DNA of 55,414 bases from UBA7803 sp049454295 (GTDB taxonomy: Bacteria; Pseudomonadota; Gammaproteobacteria; Pseudomonadales; Azotimanducaceae), in the NCBI GenBank assembly GCA_049454295.1, contig JBMTYG010000004.1, positions 1-55,414 on the forward strand, in the 5' to 3' direction. The notes under the pieces are model-generated. The model worked only from the letters and a program-made list of their open reading frames with translations. It was not told where the DNA came from and did not search any database. Position numbers and translations under genes: made by a program. Of the stretch, positions 43,321 through 51,774 are shown in pieces (within the stretch, counting starts at the first letter, position 1; each line of letters starts with the position of its first letter).

Positions 43321-43331
43321 TTGTTGTACAG
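43321..43331. promoter_or_regulatory. GntR-type operator candidate TTGTTGTACAG
   Basis: One mismatch to TTGTTGTACAA, in an A/T-rich context, 61 bases upstream of the TonB receptor start. Central site of three; the spacing to the first is 36 bases. Confidence 0.6.
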
Positions 43332-43396
43332 ATAAACATATTTTTCAAGAGAGTTTAGGGAAATTCGTCCAAAATTTCGCTTTTCAACAAACTAAA

Positions 43397-43407
43397 CTGT
43401 TCTACAC
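43397..43407. promoter_or_regulatory. GntR-type operator candidate CTGTTCTACAC
   Basis: Degenerate copy with a TGTTCTACA core, 137 bases upstream of the receptor and 56 bases before the 3' end of the next gene. Weakest of the three sites. Confidence 0.35.
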
Positions 43408-43462
43408 TCAAGGATCATCGGCTGTATGGTTGGTTCCCGGATCCTTGCAGCATGTACGCTCA

Positions 43463-46400
43463 TCAGAGAGCTCGGTGTAATTCCTGTAACTCTGCGACGA
43501 CCGTCGCTGCGCGCGAACTCGAGCCGAGCGACTGTCCAGACAGACGCCGAATCTGCTGTTCGACAGCGAAAAGGCGGCGCTTCAATGAGGACCGCTCTAC
43601 CGGCGTGAACAAGTAGGTCCCGCGACGCTCACGATCCAGCTTTGATCGCACTTGCCGGGCTATCGCGGCGCCGCATTCCACTAGTGAGGTAGGATCGGCT
43701 TCACGAACCGCCACGGCCGCCCGGATCACTAGTAGATCGAGGCTGGGCGACGCCAGAAGCTCACGATTCAGCATGTTGCGGGCTTCTGCAAGCATGGCGG
43801 TGGTGCGAGGGCCGGCATCCACTCTGGCGCGCCAGTCGGCACGCAGCTTTACAGCATCGGGGAACCAAGGATCGCTGGGATTCGACTTAGCCAATTGCGG
43901 GTCTAAGCGGGCGACCGCCAGCCAATCGCCTGCCATCGCTGCTCGCCAGCCGGCTAGGACCGCATTCGGCGTGCCGCTCAGCCGCGCGGCGATGGCCATG
44001 CGTGGAGCATCAGCGGTGCCGCTCGCTAGCGCGCCGAAGGCGCTGCGAATTGCAAGATATCGGTAGTGTTCGTTGTCGGGAGCGATCCTTACCGCCAACC
44101 GATAGGCCTCGTCAGCCTCGTCACGGCGGCCGTGATACTCGAGTCCGTGGCCTTGAAGGGCAAATTGGACCGCGGGATCTGTCTGCCGTCCAACCCAACG
44201 TAATGCACGGGCTTCGAAGCCGCGCTCGATCATGCGCTGCCCCACGTAGCGAAGTTTTAGGTCTTGCGGCAGAGTTGCGTCGCCGACCCGTAAAAGAGGG
44301 TCGAATGGAACAATTAGATCAAGTAGCTGTCGATATCCCATGCCCGTCGCGTCCGGACGACTGAAGAACGCCATCCGGTTAAGGTCATCGGTGACCGGCT
44401 TCGCGCCGGCAGCAAGGCGCCGCACGCCCGTTTCGTCAAGCGCCAATGCGACCACGAGGTCCTCGACGGTCACGATCGCAAGGTCGTCAGCGAGCCGTTG
44501 ACGCAGTGTCTCCGGTAAGTCGCTGCCGTCGCTGAACCGCTCCATCGCAGCGATGGGCTGCGTCGATGCCAGGAAAAGCAACTCCTCTGGCTGCGGTTGG
44601 TAGAGCTCCACATGCGGGAACTCCTCCAACAAAGTCGCCGCCAATGCACGCAAGAGGTCAGGGTCGAGGAACTGCGAGTTGATCCACTGCACGAAAACTC
44701 CGCCCGGTCTGAGTCGCTCCGCGACCAAGCCGACGAACTCCCGCGTATAAAGGTGCGACGCACCGGCCGTCCAAGGATGGGAAGGCTGGGATACGACGAC
44801 ATCGTATGAAGCGTTGGTGAGCCGCAAAGCGCCGCGGGCATCGTTGAGGACCATCTCGATGCGCGGGTCCGACAACGGGTCCTCCGCCCGCAATCCGACC
44901 AAACGTCTGTTGGCCTCGAGCACCTCAGGTTCCAATTCGACGACCGTGATCCTCCGGACGGACGGCGGTATGCGTTCCAGCGCGACTCCGCCGCCAAGGC
45001 CGATGACCAACATATCGTTCGTTTCAGGGCGCGAAAGCAATGGCAGCGTCGTCAGCCAGCGCTGACTGTGCGGGGATGGGGGAGCGCCTCTCGGCCATAT
45101 CGTCGCCTCTGGCAAGCCGTTGGTCCGCAGCAGATAGGCTCCGTCGTGCTCCTTGAGCAGCACCGTCGCCGACCGTCCGACGGCGTAATAGACCTCCCGG
45201 CCGCCCTGCGTGTCGTCGACGATCGATACATCGAGCACGCCCATAGGTCGCTTGGGCTCATAGGAGGACAGCGCAGCCAGCAAGACCAGCCCGAGCGTCG
45301 CGGGCATCACGATGCCCCGGACACCCCGTGGTTTCGCCGCCGCCGCGATGACGAGCGCGAGGGCGAGGTTCACGATGACGGCCCACCGGGTCGTGCCCTC
45401 GAAGTGTAAGACCGGGATGAGGACGAATCCCGCGAGCATCGCGCCGGCGATAGCGCCAAGCGTGTTCCATGCATAGATCCTAGCCGACGCCGATCCCGCA
45501 TCCTGCTCGTCGCCGGCGAGGACGCGCACTGCCAACGGGTAGGTCGCGCCGATGAACACGGTGGCGCTCAACATGACGAGTCCCGCATGCACAGCGTTTC
45601 CCGACAAGCCGGCAGAGATCGGCTCCCAAGCCTGAAGCCATCCGTACACCGCGGCAGCTGAAGCGGCGATGGCCAACTGGGCGAACGCGAGCGACTTCAT
45701 CGCGGTACTACGTTGCGACGCGAATCTGCTTGCCAACGCGCTGCCAAGCGCGATGCCGAGCAGGAAGCTCGCAAGCATGGTGGCGAAGGCGTAGACGGTG
45801 CCGCCGAGGACGTGGTTCAGCAGCCGGGTCCAAAGCACCTCGTACGTGAACGATACGGCGCCAGAGACCGCCATCACCGGCAAAAGCCACCATGCCCCCG
45901 AATCAGCCGGCGGCGACGGCGTGGATGTCTCATGGTTGGAAGAGGAGACCACCACCTCAAAGCGGGAGATCAGGGCCGCGATCAAGAACACCGCGGTATT
46001 GGCCGCGATGCCGATCAGCACGGTCGAGTTTAGACCCATCCGGGGCAAAAGCAGGAACCCGGCGACCAGCGTGCCCACCACCGCACCCATGGTGTTCGTG
46101 GCGTACAGGATGGCAATCCGCCACCCCAACTGGCGGTCGTCGCGCACCGCATGGCGAATTAGCATGGGCAGGGTCGCTCCCATCAAGGCGGTCGGAACCA
46201 GCAGCACAAGACAAGCGATGGCGAGGTAGACGAGCGGCTGCCACTCTTGGGCCGCCTGCGGCGGTGACGGCTGACCACCGATGAGCGCGACCAACAGGAC
46301 GGAAGCGCCGCTGATCATGGCAGGTACCGCAAGCGCCGACGCGGCGATCCCCGCCTCCAAAAATCCATACGCCAGTACCGGACGCCGCAGGCGACTTACG

Positions 46401-46660
46401 GTCTGTGCCGCGATGATCGAGCCCAAGGCAAGTCCGCCCATGTACGCCGCGAGCACCGTGGCCACGGCCACCTCGGAGGTACCGAACGCGATCGTGAACT
46501 CCCGGAGCCACGCCATTTGGTACACAAGAGCTGCGAAGCCGGACAGGAAGAAGCAAGCGAGGACGCCCACGAACACGGTTGACCCCACACGGACCGCGCC
46601 ATCAGCGTGAACCGATCGCTCTTGCGACTTCCGCGCAGAGAGCCCCCGCCGTCTCACCAC
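43463..46660 (-). CDS. Membrane-fused spermidine-synthase-like protein with C-terminal repeat region
   Basis: 1065 residues. Residues about 27-465 form many transmembrane segments of the MFS/spermidine-synthase-fusion type (LSGFAALVYQMAWLREF, MGATLPMLIRHAVRDD, YEVLWTRLLNHVLGG). Residues about 480-745 are SpeE-like with VIGLGGGVALERIP, VVELEPEVLEANR and VVSQPSHPWTAGASHLYTRE. The last 320 residues are helical, perhaps TPR-like. The substrate is unknown; true polyamine synthesis is not evident. GTG 46660 (AGGGGGTGCA upstream) is chosen. The longer frame to 46798 would cross the shared operator and overlap the divergent gene. No family member of this shape has a firmly known role, as far as I know. 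Confidence 0.82.
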   Translation of the reverse strand: MVRRRGLSARKSQERSVHADGAVRVGSTVFVGVLACFFLSGFAALVYQMAWLREFTIAFGTSEVAVATVLAAYMGGLALGSIIAAQTVSRLRRPVLAYGFLEAGIAASALAVPAMISGASVLLVALIGGQPSPPQAAQEWQPLVYLAIACLVLLVPTALMGATLPMLIRHAVRDDRQLGWRIAILYATNTMGAVVGTLVAGFLLLPRMGLNSTVLIGIAANTAVFLIAALISRFEVVVSSSNHETSTPSPPADSGAWWLLPVMAVSGAVSFTYEVLWTRLLNHVLGGTVYAFATMLASFLLGIALGSALASRFASQRSTAMKSLAFAQLAIAASAAAVYGWLQAWEPISAGLSGNAVHAGLVMLSATVFIGATYPLAVRVLAGDEQDAGSASARIYAWNTLGAIAGAMLAGFVLIPVLHFEGTTRWAVIVNLALALVIAAAAKPRGVRGIVMPATLGLVLLAALSSYEPKRPMGVLDVSIVDDTQGGREVYYAVGRSATVLLKEHDGAYLLRTNGLPEATIWPRGAPPSPHSQRWLTTLPLLSRPETNDMLVIGLGGGVALERIPPSVRRITVVELEPEVLEANRRLVGLRAEDPLSDPRIEMVLNDARGALRLTNASYDVVVSQPSHPWTAGASHLYTREFVGLVAERLRPGGVFVQWINSQFLDPDLLRALAATLLEEFPHVELYQPQPEELLFLASTQPIAAMERFSDGSDLPETLRQRLADDLAIVTVEDLVVALALDETGVRRLAAGAKPVTDDLNRMAFFSRPDATGMGYRQLLDLIVPFDPLLRVGDATLPQDLKLRYVGQRMIERGFEARALRWVGRQTDPAVQFALQGHGLEYHGRRDEADEAYRLAVRIAPDNEHYRYLAIRSAFGALASGTADAPRMAIAARLSGTPNAVLAGWRAAMAGDWLAVARLDPQLAKSNPSDPWFPDAVKLRADWRARVDAGPRTTAMLAEARNMLNRELLASPSLDLLVIRAAVAVREADPTSLVECGAAIARQVRSKLDRERRGTYLFTPVERSSLKRRLFAVEQQIRRLSGQSLGSSSRAATVVAELQELHRAL

Positions 46661-46718
46661 TGCACCCCCTGCGCCTTGTCTTGCCGACCAGTCGGCCAAC
46701 ACAATCCCCCGATCAGAT

Positions 46719-46729
46719 TTGTAGTACAC
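46719..46729. promoter_or_regulatory. GntR-type operator candidate TTGTAGTACAC
   Basis: Close match to the consensus, followed by TTTTTTAC, in the 106-base divergent region between the spermidine-synthase-like gene (minus) and DUF3604 copy 2 (plus). It lies 59 and 38 bases from their starts. Confidence 0.6.
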
Positions 46730-46766
46730 TTTTTTACTGTTGTCCAACCCGGCAGTTGGAGGCGGC

Positions 46767-48611
46767 GTGACAAGCAAATTCCTGGTCGGTCTGCTCACGA
46801 TCGCCCTCGCAGCCTTCGCGATGGCACAGCCCGCGTCGGCTCGGGACGGGATCCCTGAGCGACCGCTCTTCGGCGATACCCACCTGCATTCGTATTATTC
46901 TTATGACTCGTACACCATGGGGAACCGCAGCGGCGATCCCGACCTAGCGTATCGGTTCGCCAAGGGACTGCCGGTCACGCACCCAAGCTTCGGCACACGA
47001 GTGCGTATCGGGCGACCGCTCGATTTCCTTGCAGTCGTGGATCATGCCGAGTATCTCGGCGCCACGCGATCGCTGTTCCGCCGCGAGGCGCGTACCGCCG
47101 ACACCGCCGCTGGACGTAGGCTTCTGGAGATGTCGCAAGACGGCAACGAACGCCTCGTGCTCGTGGAGATGGCGCGGTCCATCCATCGCGGCGAGCGTAT
47201 TGCCGAGATCGACCAATCCGAGGTGCAGACTGATGCCTGGATCCGGGCGGGCGAAGCGGCAGATCGTCATTACCAACCCGGTAGGTTCACCACGTTGATC
47301 GGGTGGGAGTGGACCGGTTTTCCGCGCGGCGCCTCGCTGCATCGTGTCGTGCTGCTCAAGGAGGGATCGGACGTCGCACGGCAGTTCAGACCTTTCTCTG
47401 CCTTCGACAGCCAAAGACCAGAGGATCTTTGGGCGTGGTTGGAGAAGACGGCGGAACGCACCGGCGCGACGTTCATCGCCATCCCCCATAATCCGAACGA
47501 AAGCATGGGGCGGATGTTCGCACCGACGCGCTTCGATGGCGGACCGATGACGGCTGAAGATGCGAGGATGCGCGCGCGCTGGGAGCCCGTGGTCGAGGTC
47601 ACTCAGACCAAGGGCGATTCGGAGACGCATCCCTCGCTGTCCCCCGAAGATCAGTTTGCGGATTTCGAGAGGTGGCAACGCCCCCGCCTCCCCGGATTGC
47701 AGATCCCGGAGCCGTCGGCCTCCGAGTACATCCGACCGGCGCTCGTGACCGGTCTCGCGTTGGGCGCACAGCTCGGCGTAAACCCTTTCCGTTTCGGCAT
47801 GATCGGCTCAAGCGACATCCATACGAGCCTGTCTACCGTGGAGGAGGAGGAGTACACAGGGACGCTTTCGATCGAGGGCAGCCCGAGCACGAAGACACGC
47901 CCTCTGCAGGGCGGTAATGAGAGAGGCACCTTCAAGATCGGCAACGATTTCCAGGCGGCGGGTTTGGCGGCCGTCTGGGCGACGGAGAACACACGGGAGG
48001 CGATATTCGCGGCGTTCAAGCGTCGGGAGGTGTATGCAACGACAGGACCACGGATCTCGCTGCGGATGTTCGGCGGTTGGGGTTTCCGGCCTAAAGATGC
48101 CGTCTCCAAAGACTTGGCGAGGATCGGGTATACCGCGGGTGTGCCCATGGGCGCCGACCTGCCAGTACGTCCGAAAGACGCAGGCGCGCCGAGGTTCCTG
48201 CTCCTCGCGGAGAAGGATCCGGAGGGTGCGAACCTCGACAGACTGCAGGTAATCAAGGGGTGGATCGGGACCGATGGCAAGCGGTACGAGAAGATCTACG
48301 ATGCAGCGTGGTCCGACGCTCGCAGACCTGGGCCAAACGGCGTACTACCGTCGCTGCCCGACACCGTCGACAAGGCGACAGCGCAGTACATCAATTCCGT
48401 GGGCGCCGCCCGACTATCGACCGTCTGGCAGGACCCGGATTTCGATCCTGGGCTGCCCGCTTTTTATTATGTTCGTGCACTGCAGATCCACACGCCACGC
48501 CACACGTTGTACGACTCGGTGGCAGCTCGAACGCCGCCGCCCGAGGGTCACCCGGCGACGATCCAGGAGCGAGCCTATTCGTCGCCGATTTGGTTCGTCC
48601 CGACGCGATGA
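46767..48611 (+). CDS. DUF3604 exported PHP-like protein, copy 2
   Basis: 614 residues. A clear signal peptide (KFLVGLLTIALAAFAMAQPASA) precedes the DUF3604 domain: LFGDTHLHSYYSYDSY, FLAVVDHAEYLG, IAIPHNPNESMG, GSSDIHTSL. Conserved blocks shared with copy 1 are WATENTREAIFAAFKRREVY, EKDPEGANLDRLQVIKGW and IQERAYSSPIWFV. A metal-dependent hydrolase acting outside the cytoplasm is likely from the His/Asp motifs; the substrate is unknown. GTG 46767 follows GGAGG by four bases; an in-frame TTG at 46740 is less likely. Convergent with arylsulfotransferase copy 2, two bases between stops. Its promoter shares the operator with the spermidine-synthase-like gene. Confidence 0.87.
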   Translation: MTSKFLVGLLTIALAAFAMAQPASARDGIPERPLFGDTHLHSYYSYDSYTMGNRSGDPDLAYRFAKGLPVTHPSFGTRVRIGRPLDFLAVVDHAEYLGATRSLFRREARTADTAAGRRLLEMSQDGNERLVLVEMARSIHRGERIAEIDQSEVQTDAWIRAGEAADRHYQPGRFTTLIGWEWTGFPRGASLHRVVLLKEGSDVARQFRPFSAFDSQRPEDLWAWLEKTAERTGATFIAIPHNPNESMGRMFAPTRFDGGPMTAEDARMRARWEPVVEVTQTKGDSETHPSLSPEDQFADFERWQRPRLPGLQIPEPSASEYIRPALVTGLALGAQLGVNPFRFGMIGSSDIHTSLSTVEEEEYTGTLSIEGSPSTKTRPLQGGNERGTFKIGNDFQAAGLAAVWATENTREAIFAAFKRREVYATTGPRISLRMFGGWGFRPKDAVSKDLARIGYTAGVPMGADLPVRPKDAGAPRFLLLAEKDPEGANLDRLQVIKGWIGTDGKRYEKIYDAAWSDARRPGPNGVLPSLPDTVDKATAQYINSVGAARLSTVWQDPDFDPGLPAFYYVRALQIHTPRHTLYDSVAARTPPPEGHPATIQERAYSSPIWFVPTR

Positions 48612-48613
48612 GA

Positions 48614-50338
48614 TCAGCGTGCCGGATCGCCGAGCAGGGCGCCGGTCGGGTAGAGGGATGGGACACGCAGGCCGCCATACACCTGCCAGTTGACGGTTTC
48701 GTACGGATCGACCAGGCGCACTTCCCAGACGATTTCAGTCCCGCGCGTATGCCGATGGTACTCGCGGATCCGCGGGCTGTGGTAGAGCTCGCTCGGGTGC
48801 CGCTTGCTGAAATCCCGCTGGCGGTACGTCAATGGCTCGCTGTCCTGGTCCCAACAGACGGGGTCGATCACCAAGATGTTGCCGGTTTTGGGCAGCCGAT
48901 GTGCGTCACCCATGCCGTTCGAATGGCAACTGTCCGGCGATTTGGCACGATGGGAAGACCACACTTCCCGCACGGTCATCTTTTTTTCGTCTATCTCGAA
49001 TTCGACCCCGCGGCTGAACGCCTCGTTGGGTGACAACGGGCGCTGTCCGGTGAACGGGCGCGCCCCCCAATGCCCGTTGTCATACATCACCAGCGTGCCG
49101 GCGCTCGAAAGGCGAGGATTGTGCGCGTGGTAAGGCCAACGCAGGTCTCCCACCGGCTTCAGTACGCGGTCTTGCAAGTGCTCCGCCCAACCGCTGGGGT
49201 CACCGAAGATCCAGCGGATATTCCCCGTGGCCCGATCGACCTTGAATGCCGCGTCCTGGTGCTTCAGGTAGAAGACCACCGAGTCATCACGCGGGTCGTA
49301 ATCGATCCCGTTCCCGTGGGTCCAGTCGAGGTGCCCCGGGAAACCGCGCGGATACCAATACGGGTCCATCAGGTCGTACCCGATCCGGAAGACATCGAGA
49401 TGGTCGAACGCATTCCATGACCACACGATCCGTCCATCCTTGTCGAACTGGATGACCGTGTCCCCGATCACCTTCTGCGTCTTGCGCGGCGCCGCCAGAT
49501 CCGTCTCGCTCGTGTAGTAATTCTCGATCTCCCGCGCGTTCGCCGCGAATGCGAGGAAGTCGCCGTTTGGCATCTCGTGGGGCTGATGGTGCAGCGTCTG
49601 GATGCCGCGTATGGGGATAGCACCTGGCGCTTTTCCCCATGGCCGAAGTTCGGCATAAAACTCCCGGACGGTGTTGCCGAGCATGTCTATCTCGCGCGTC
49701 TTGAAGTCTTCCAGATGGAACAGGAGGTTCCCGTTGCGCAGGCGATCGACGCCGGCGATGCGGTCGTTGGAGCGGTAGAACCAGACCACCTCGCCGTGAC
49801 TGTCGAGTCCGAGGATGAGTCCCCAGTCCTCGGTGAACCTGCGCTCGGATTCGGCGAGGCGGAAGCCGCGGCCGAACGTCCGGCGCCTCACGCTCAGTAG
49901 CGTGAACCCAGGCTCCACCAACTCGGACCGGCTGGTGACGACACGCAGCGTCGGCCACTCGCGGCTGTCCAGCGGCAAGGACGGTGTGATGAACGACTGA
50001 GTCATCCGATGCTGGGCGCGTTTTCCGGCCTGATCTTCCAAGACAAGATCGAAGTCATGGCGCATGCCCGGACGGAGCCCCAGTATCGGCAAGCCTTTCG
50101 CTGGATCTGTGGTCAACGGGAAGACCACCTGCCATCGGCGCTCACCATCCGACACCGTCACCGTCGTGCGCACCGGGCGATCGACGTCAAAGCGGATGAT
50201 AGCCGCCAACGGCACCCGGGGGTTCGGATTGCCGGTCACCTCGGGACGGCCTTGGATCACGGGAGCGTCTGCCGGCTCGGTGGCCCGTACATCACCCGAA
50301 AGAACCAACACGAGCGCCAAGGCCGCAGCGCGCATCAT
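48614..50338 (-). CDS. Arylsulfotransferase (ASST)-family periplasmic protein, copy 2
   Basis: 574 residues, same length as copy 1. Signal peptide at residues 1-19 (AALALVLVLSGDVRA). The three histidine motifs recur in order: TLHHQPHEMPNG, LDWTHGNG and YHAHNPRLS. DWGLILGLDSHGEVVWFYRS and WGLLLALDVQGRVVWYYES (copy 1) align closely, as do the ends (LRVPSLYPTG against EKVPSLYPAG). The ATG at 50338 overlaps the DUF1330 copy 2 stop, with AGGAGG before it. Two paralogs within one island suggest two substrates or a two-step sulfate relay; this is inference. Confidence 0.85.
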   Translation of the reverse strand: MMRAAALALVLVLSGDVRATEPADAPVIQGRPEVTGNPNPRVPLAAIIRFDVDRPVRTTVTVSDGERRWQVVFPLTTDPAKGLPILGLRPGMRHDFDLVLEDQAGKRAQHRMTQSFITPSLPLDSREWPTLRVVTSRSELVEPGFTLLSVRRRTFGRGFRLAESERRFTEDWGLILGLDSHGEVVWFYRSNDRIAGVDRLRNGNLLFHLEDFKTREIDMLGNTVREFYAELRPWGKAPGAIPIRGIQTLHHQPHEMPNGDFLAFAANAREIENYYTSETDLAAPRKTQKVIGDTVIQFDKDGRIVWSWNAFDHLDVFRIGYDLMDPYWYPRGFPGHLDWTHGNGIDYDPRDDSVVFYLKHQDAAFKVDRATGNIRWIFGDPSGWAEHLQDRVLKPVGDLRWPYHAHNPRLSSAGTLVMYDNGHWGARPFTGQRPLSPNEAFSRGVEFEIDEKKMTVREVWSSHRAKSPDSCHSNGMGDAHRLPKTGNILVIDPVCWDQDSEPLTYRQRDFSKRHPSELYHSPRIREYHRHTRGTEIVWEVRLVDPYETVNWQVYGGLRVPSLYPTGALLGDPAR

Positions 50339-50637
50339 GGGCGGGCCTCCTCTACACCTCTCAGAAGCACCATTCGTATGATCGCCGAATCGCCTCGGAC
50401 CGCTGTGGCGGCCTGATACTCCGGAGACCCGTGGAACCGCTGACCTTGCTCGAAAGTGTCGAACTCCACGATCACCCAACGCGATGCGGAACCGACGCCC
50501 TCTACGGCGGCCATGCCATCCGGTCCGGCCAAGACCCGACCACCATATCGGCCGATTGCGCTCGCAGCCAACGGGTGATAACGACCGTATCGCTCAGGAT
50601 CGAGCACCTCAATGTCAGCGACTAGGTAAGCCGGCAT
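50335..50637 (-). CDS. DUF1330-domain small protein, copy 2
   Basis: 100-residue dimeric alpha/beta-barrel protein, related to copy 1 at 29405 (PAYLVADIEVLDPERYGRYH, ASAIGRYGGRVLAGPDG, WVIVEFDTFEQGQRFHGSPE). The biochemical role of DUF1330 is not established to my knowledge. It is translationally coupled to arylsulfotransferase copy 2 (ATGA overlap), which makes a shared job likely. A GGGAGAA lies before its ATG, and a weak operator site lies 27 bases upstream. Confidence 0.86.
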   Translation of the reverse strand: MPAYLVADIEVLDPERYGRYHPLAASAIGRYGGRVLAGPDGMAAVEGVGSASRWVIVEFDTFEQGQRFHGSPEYQAATAVRGDSAIIRMVLLRGVEEARP

Positions 50638-50663
50638 GCTGATTCTCCCGAAGAGTTGATTAT

Positions 50664-50674
50664 TTGTACATCAT
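50664..50674. promoter_or_regulatory. Weak GntR-type operator candidate TTGTACATCAT
   Basis: One half (TTGTACA) matches the island consensus, the other (TCAT) does not. It lies 27 bases upstream of the DUF1330 copy 2 start. Kept because of its position. Confidence 0.3.
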
Positions 50675-50791
50675 TATAAGTTTTCCGGGAAGCCCAGCCT
50701 ACGGGGTAAGACTTTGGCGATGGTGTATAACCCTGATATTATTTGTGTTTGCACGTTACACCCGACCCACACTCGAACAACGCCTCTTTTT

Positions 50792-50802
50792 TTGTCGTAC
50801 AA
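50792..50802. promoter_or_regulatory. GntR-type operator candidate TTGTCGTACAA
   Basis: Close consensus match after a run of seven T, 112 bases upstream of the GntR/FCD regulator start. Its position suggests autoregulation. Confidence 0.62.
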
Positions 50803-50913
50803 TTAGAGACGCAACTGACGTGACCCGGCATCGAGCCCTCAGCTTTGCGGTTGCCTCATACGAACGACGCGATATCCTTGTGTACGGCGCTGACAGAGGT
50901 GCACGAGGTAACT

Positions 50914-51591
50914 ATGAAAACAGCCCACGAGCGAGCTTATGAGCGGATCCGCGCCCGAATCTTCAGCGGCAAGCTCTCGGCTGGGTCCCAGTTAAAGGAA
51001 GAGGAACTGGCAGCCCTTTTGGGCGTTAGCCGCACACCGATACGCCAAGCCATCCGTCAATTGGCTGATCAAGGGCTCGTGACCATCCGCTCGAACCATC
51101 GAGCCTATGTCGCTGAAGTCACCGAGGCTCAGTTCGAGGTGCTTTTCGACCTTTTAGTCTTCCTCGAAAGCTACAGCGCCGGACTTGCGGCGACTCGAAT
51201 TACCCCGGACGAGGTCAAGCACCTGCGGGATTTGTGCGACGAATTAGACAGAACGGTTCAGGATTCGCCTCAGGCTCACAAAGCGTTCCTAGACATCAAC
51301 GACGCCTTCCACCATTACATTCATAAAATAGCCGGGAACCAGCAGGTCTACGACCTAATCTGTCGAATCATCGAGTTCCCGCACAACTTGTACCTGAAGT
51401 TCGGCCAGATCAACGCAGAACACAACCCGACGAGCGTTATTCAGCATCGTTCGATCGTGGATGCGCTAGCACGTGGGGACCGAGGGCTCGCGGAGCTGCA
51501 GATGCGAATTCATACCGAGTCGGTAAGGCGTGCTTTCCGTCAACTCTGGACCGAGTTCGACAACCAGCCGACGGCAGACCCATCCCGCTAA
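50914..51591 (+). CDS. GntR-family transcriptional regulator, FadR subfamily (FCD domain)
   Basis: 225-residue regulator, probably the master of the island. The N-terminal winged helix covers residues 5-68 (AYERIRARIFSGKLSAGSQL, LAALLGVSRTPIRQAIRQL, LADQGLVTIRSNHRAYVAEV). The FCD effector domain covers about 80-205, with acidic and His residues expected at the metal/ligand site (LDINDAFHHYIHKIAGN and IQHRSIVDALARGD). FCD regulators are usually repressors released by a small organic acid or its CoA ester. ATG 50914, with GAGG before it, is preferred over the longer frame from 50845. An operator candidate of the family type is found upstream of it and of most of the catabolic units. Confidence 0.9.
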   Translation: MKTAHERAYERIRARIFSGKLSAGSQLKEEELAALLGVSRTPIRQAIRQLADQGLVTIRSNHRAYVAEVTEAQFEVLFDLLVFLESYSAGLAATRITPDEVKHLRDLCDELDRTVQDSPQAHKAFLDINDAFHHYIHKIAGNQQVYDLICRIIEFPHNLYLKFGQINAEHNPTSVIQHRSIVDALARGDRGLAELQMRIHTESVRRAFRQLWTEFDNQPTADPSR

Positions 51592-51653
51592 CGAAGAGAT
51601 TGGACGCTTAGCTAGGCTGGTCAACGCGGACCATTGTTTCATTGAACGGATCT

Positions 51654-51664
51654 TTGTACTACAT
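51654..51664. promoter_or_regulatory. GntR-type operator candidate TTGTACTACAT
   Basis: Consensus-like palindrome 111 bases upstream of the parvulin-like gene start, linking the parvulin-HupE operon to the same control. Confidence 0.55.
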
Positions 51665-51774
51665 TCTGGTTTCTGTCGATCGTCGGCTTGTCGGATTTAC
51701 AGGTTACTCTAGTGCACTGGTCTCCCACGCCTCGCCGTGATCATCTGTCCTCGCCCCCCCTCTAGCGACCGGCA

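Noticed and set aside
46661..46798. N-terminal extension of the spermidine-synthase-like gene to 46798
   Set aside because: It would cover the shared operator and overlap the divergent gene start. The extra residues look non-conserved, and a good ribosome-binding site precedes GTG 46660.
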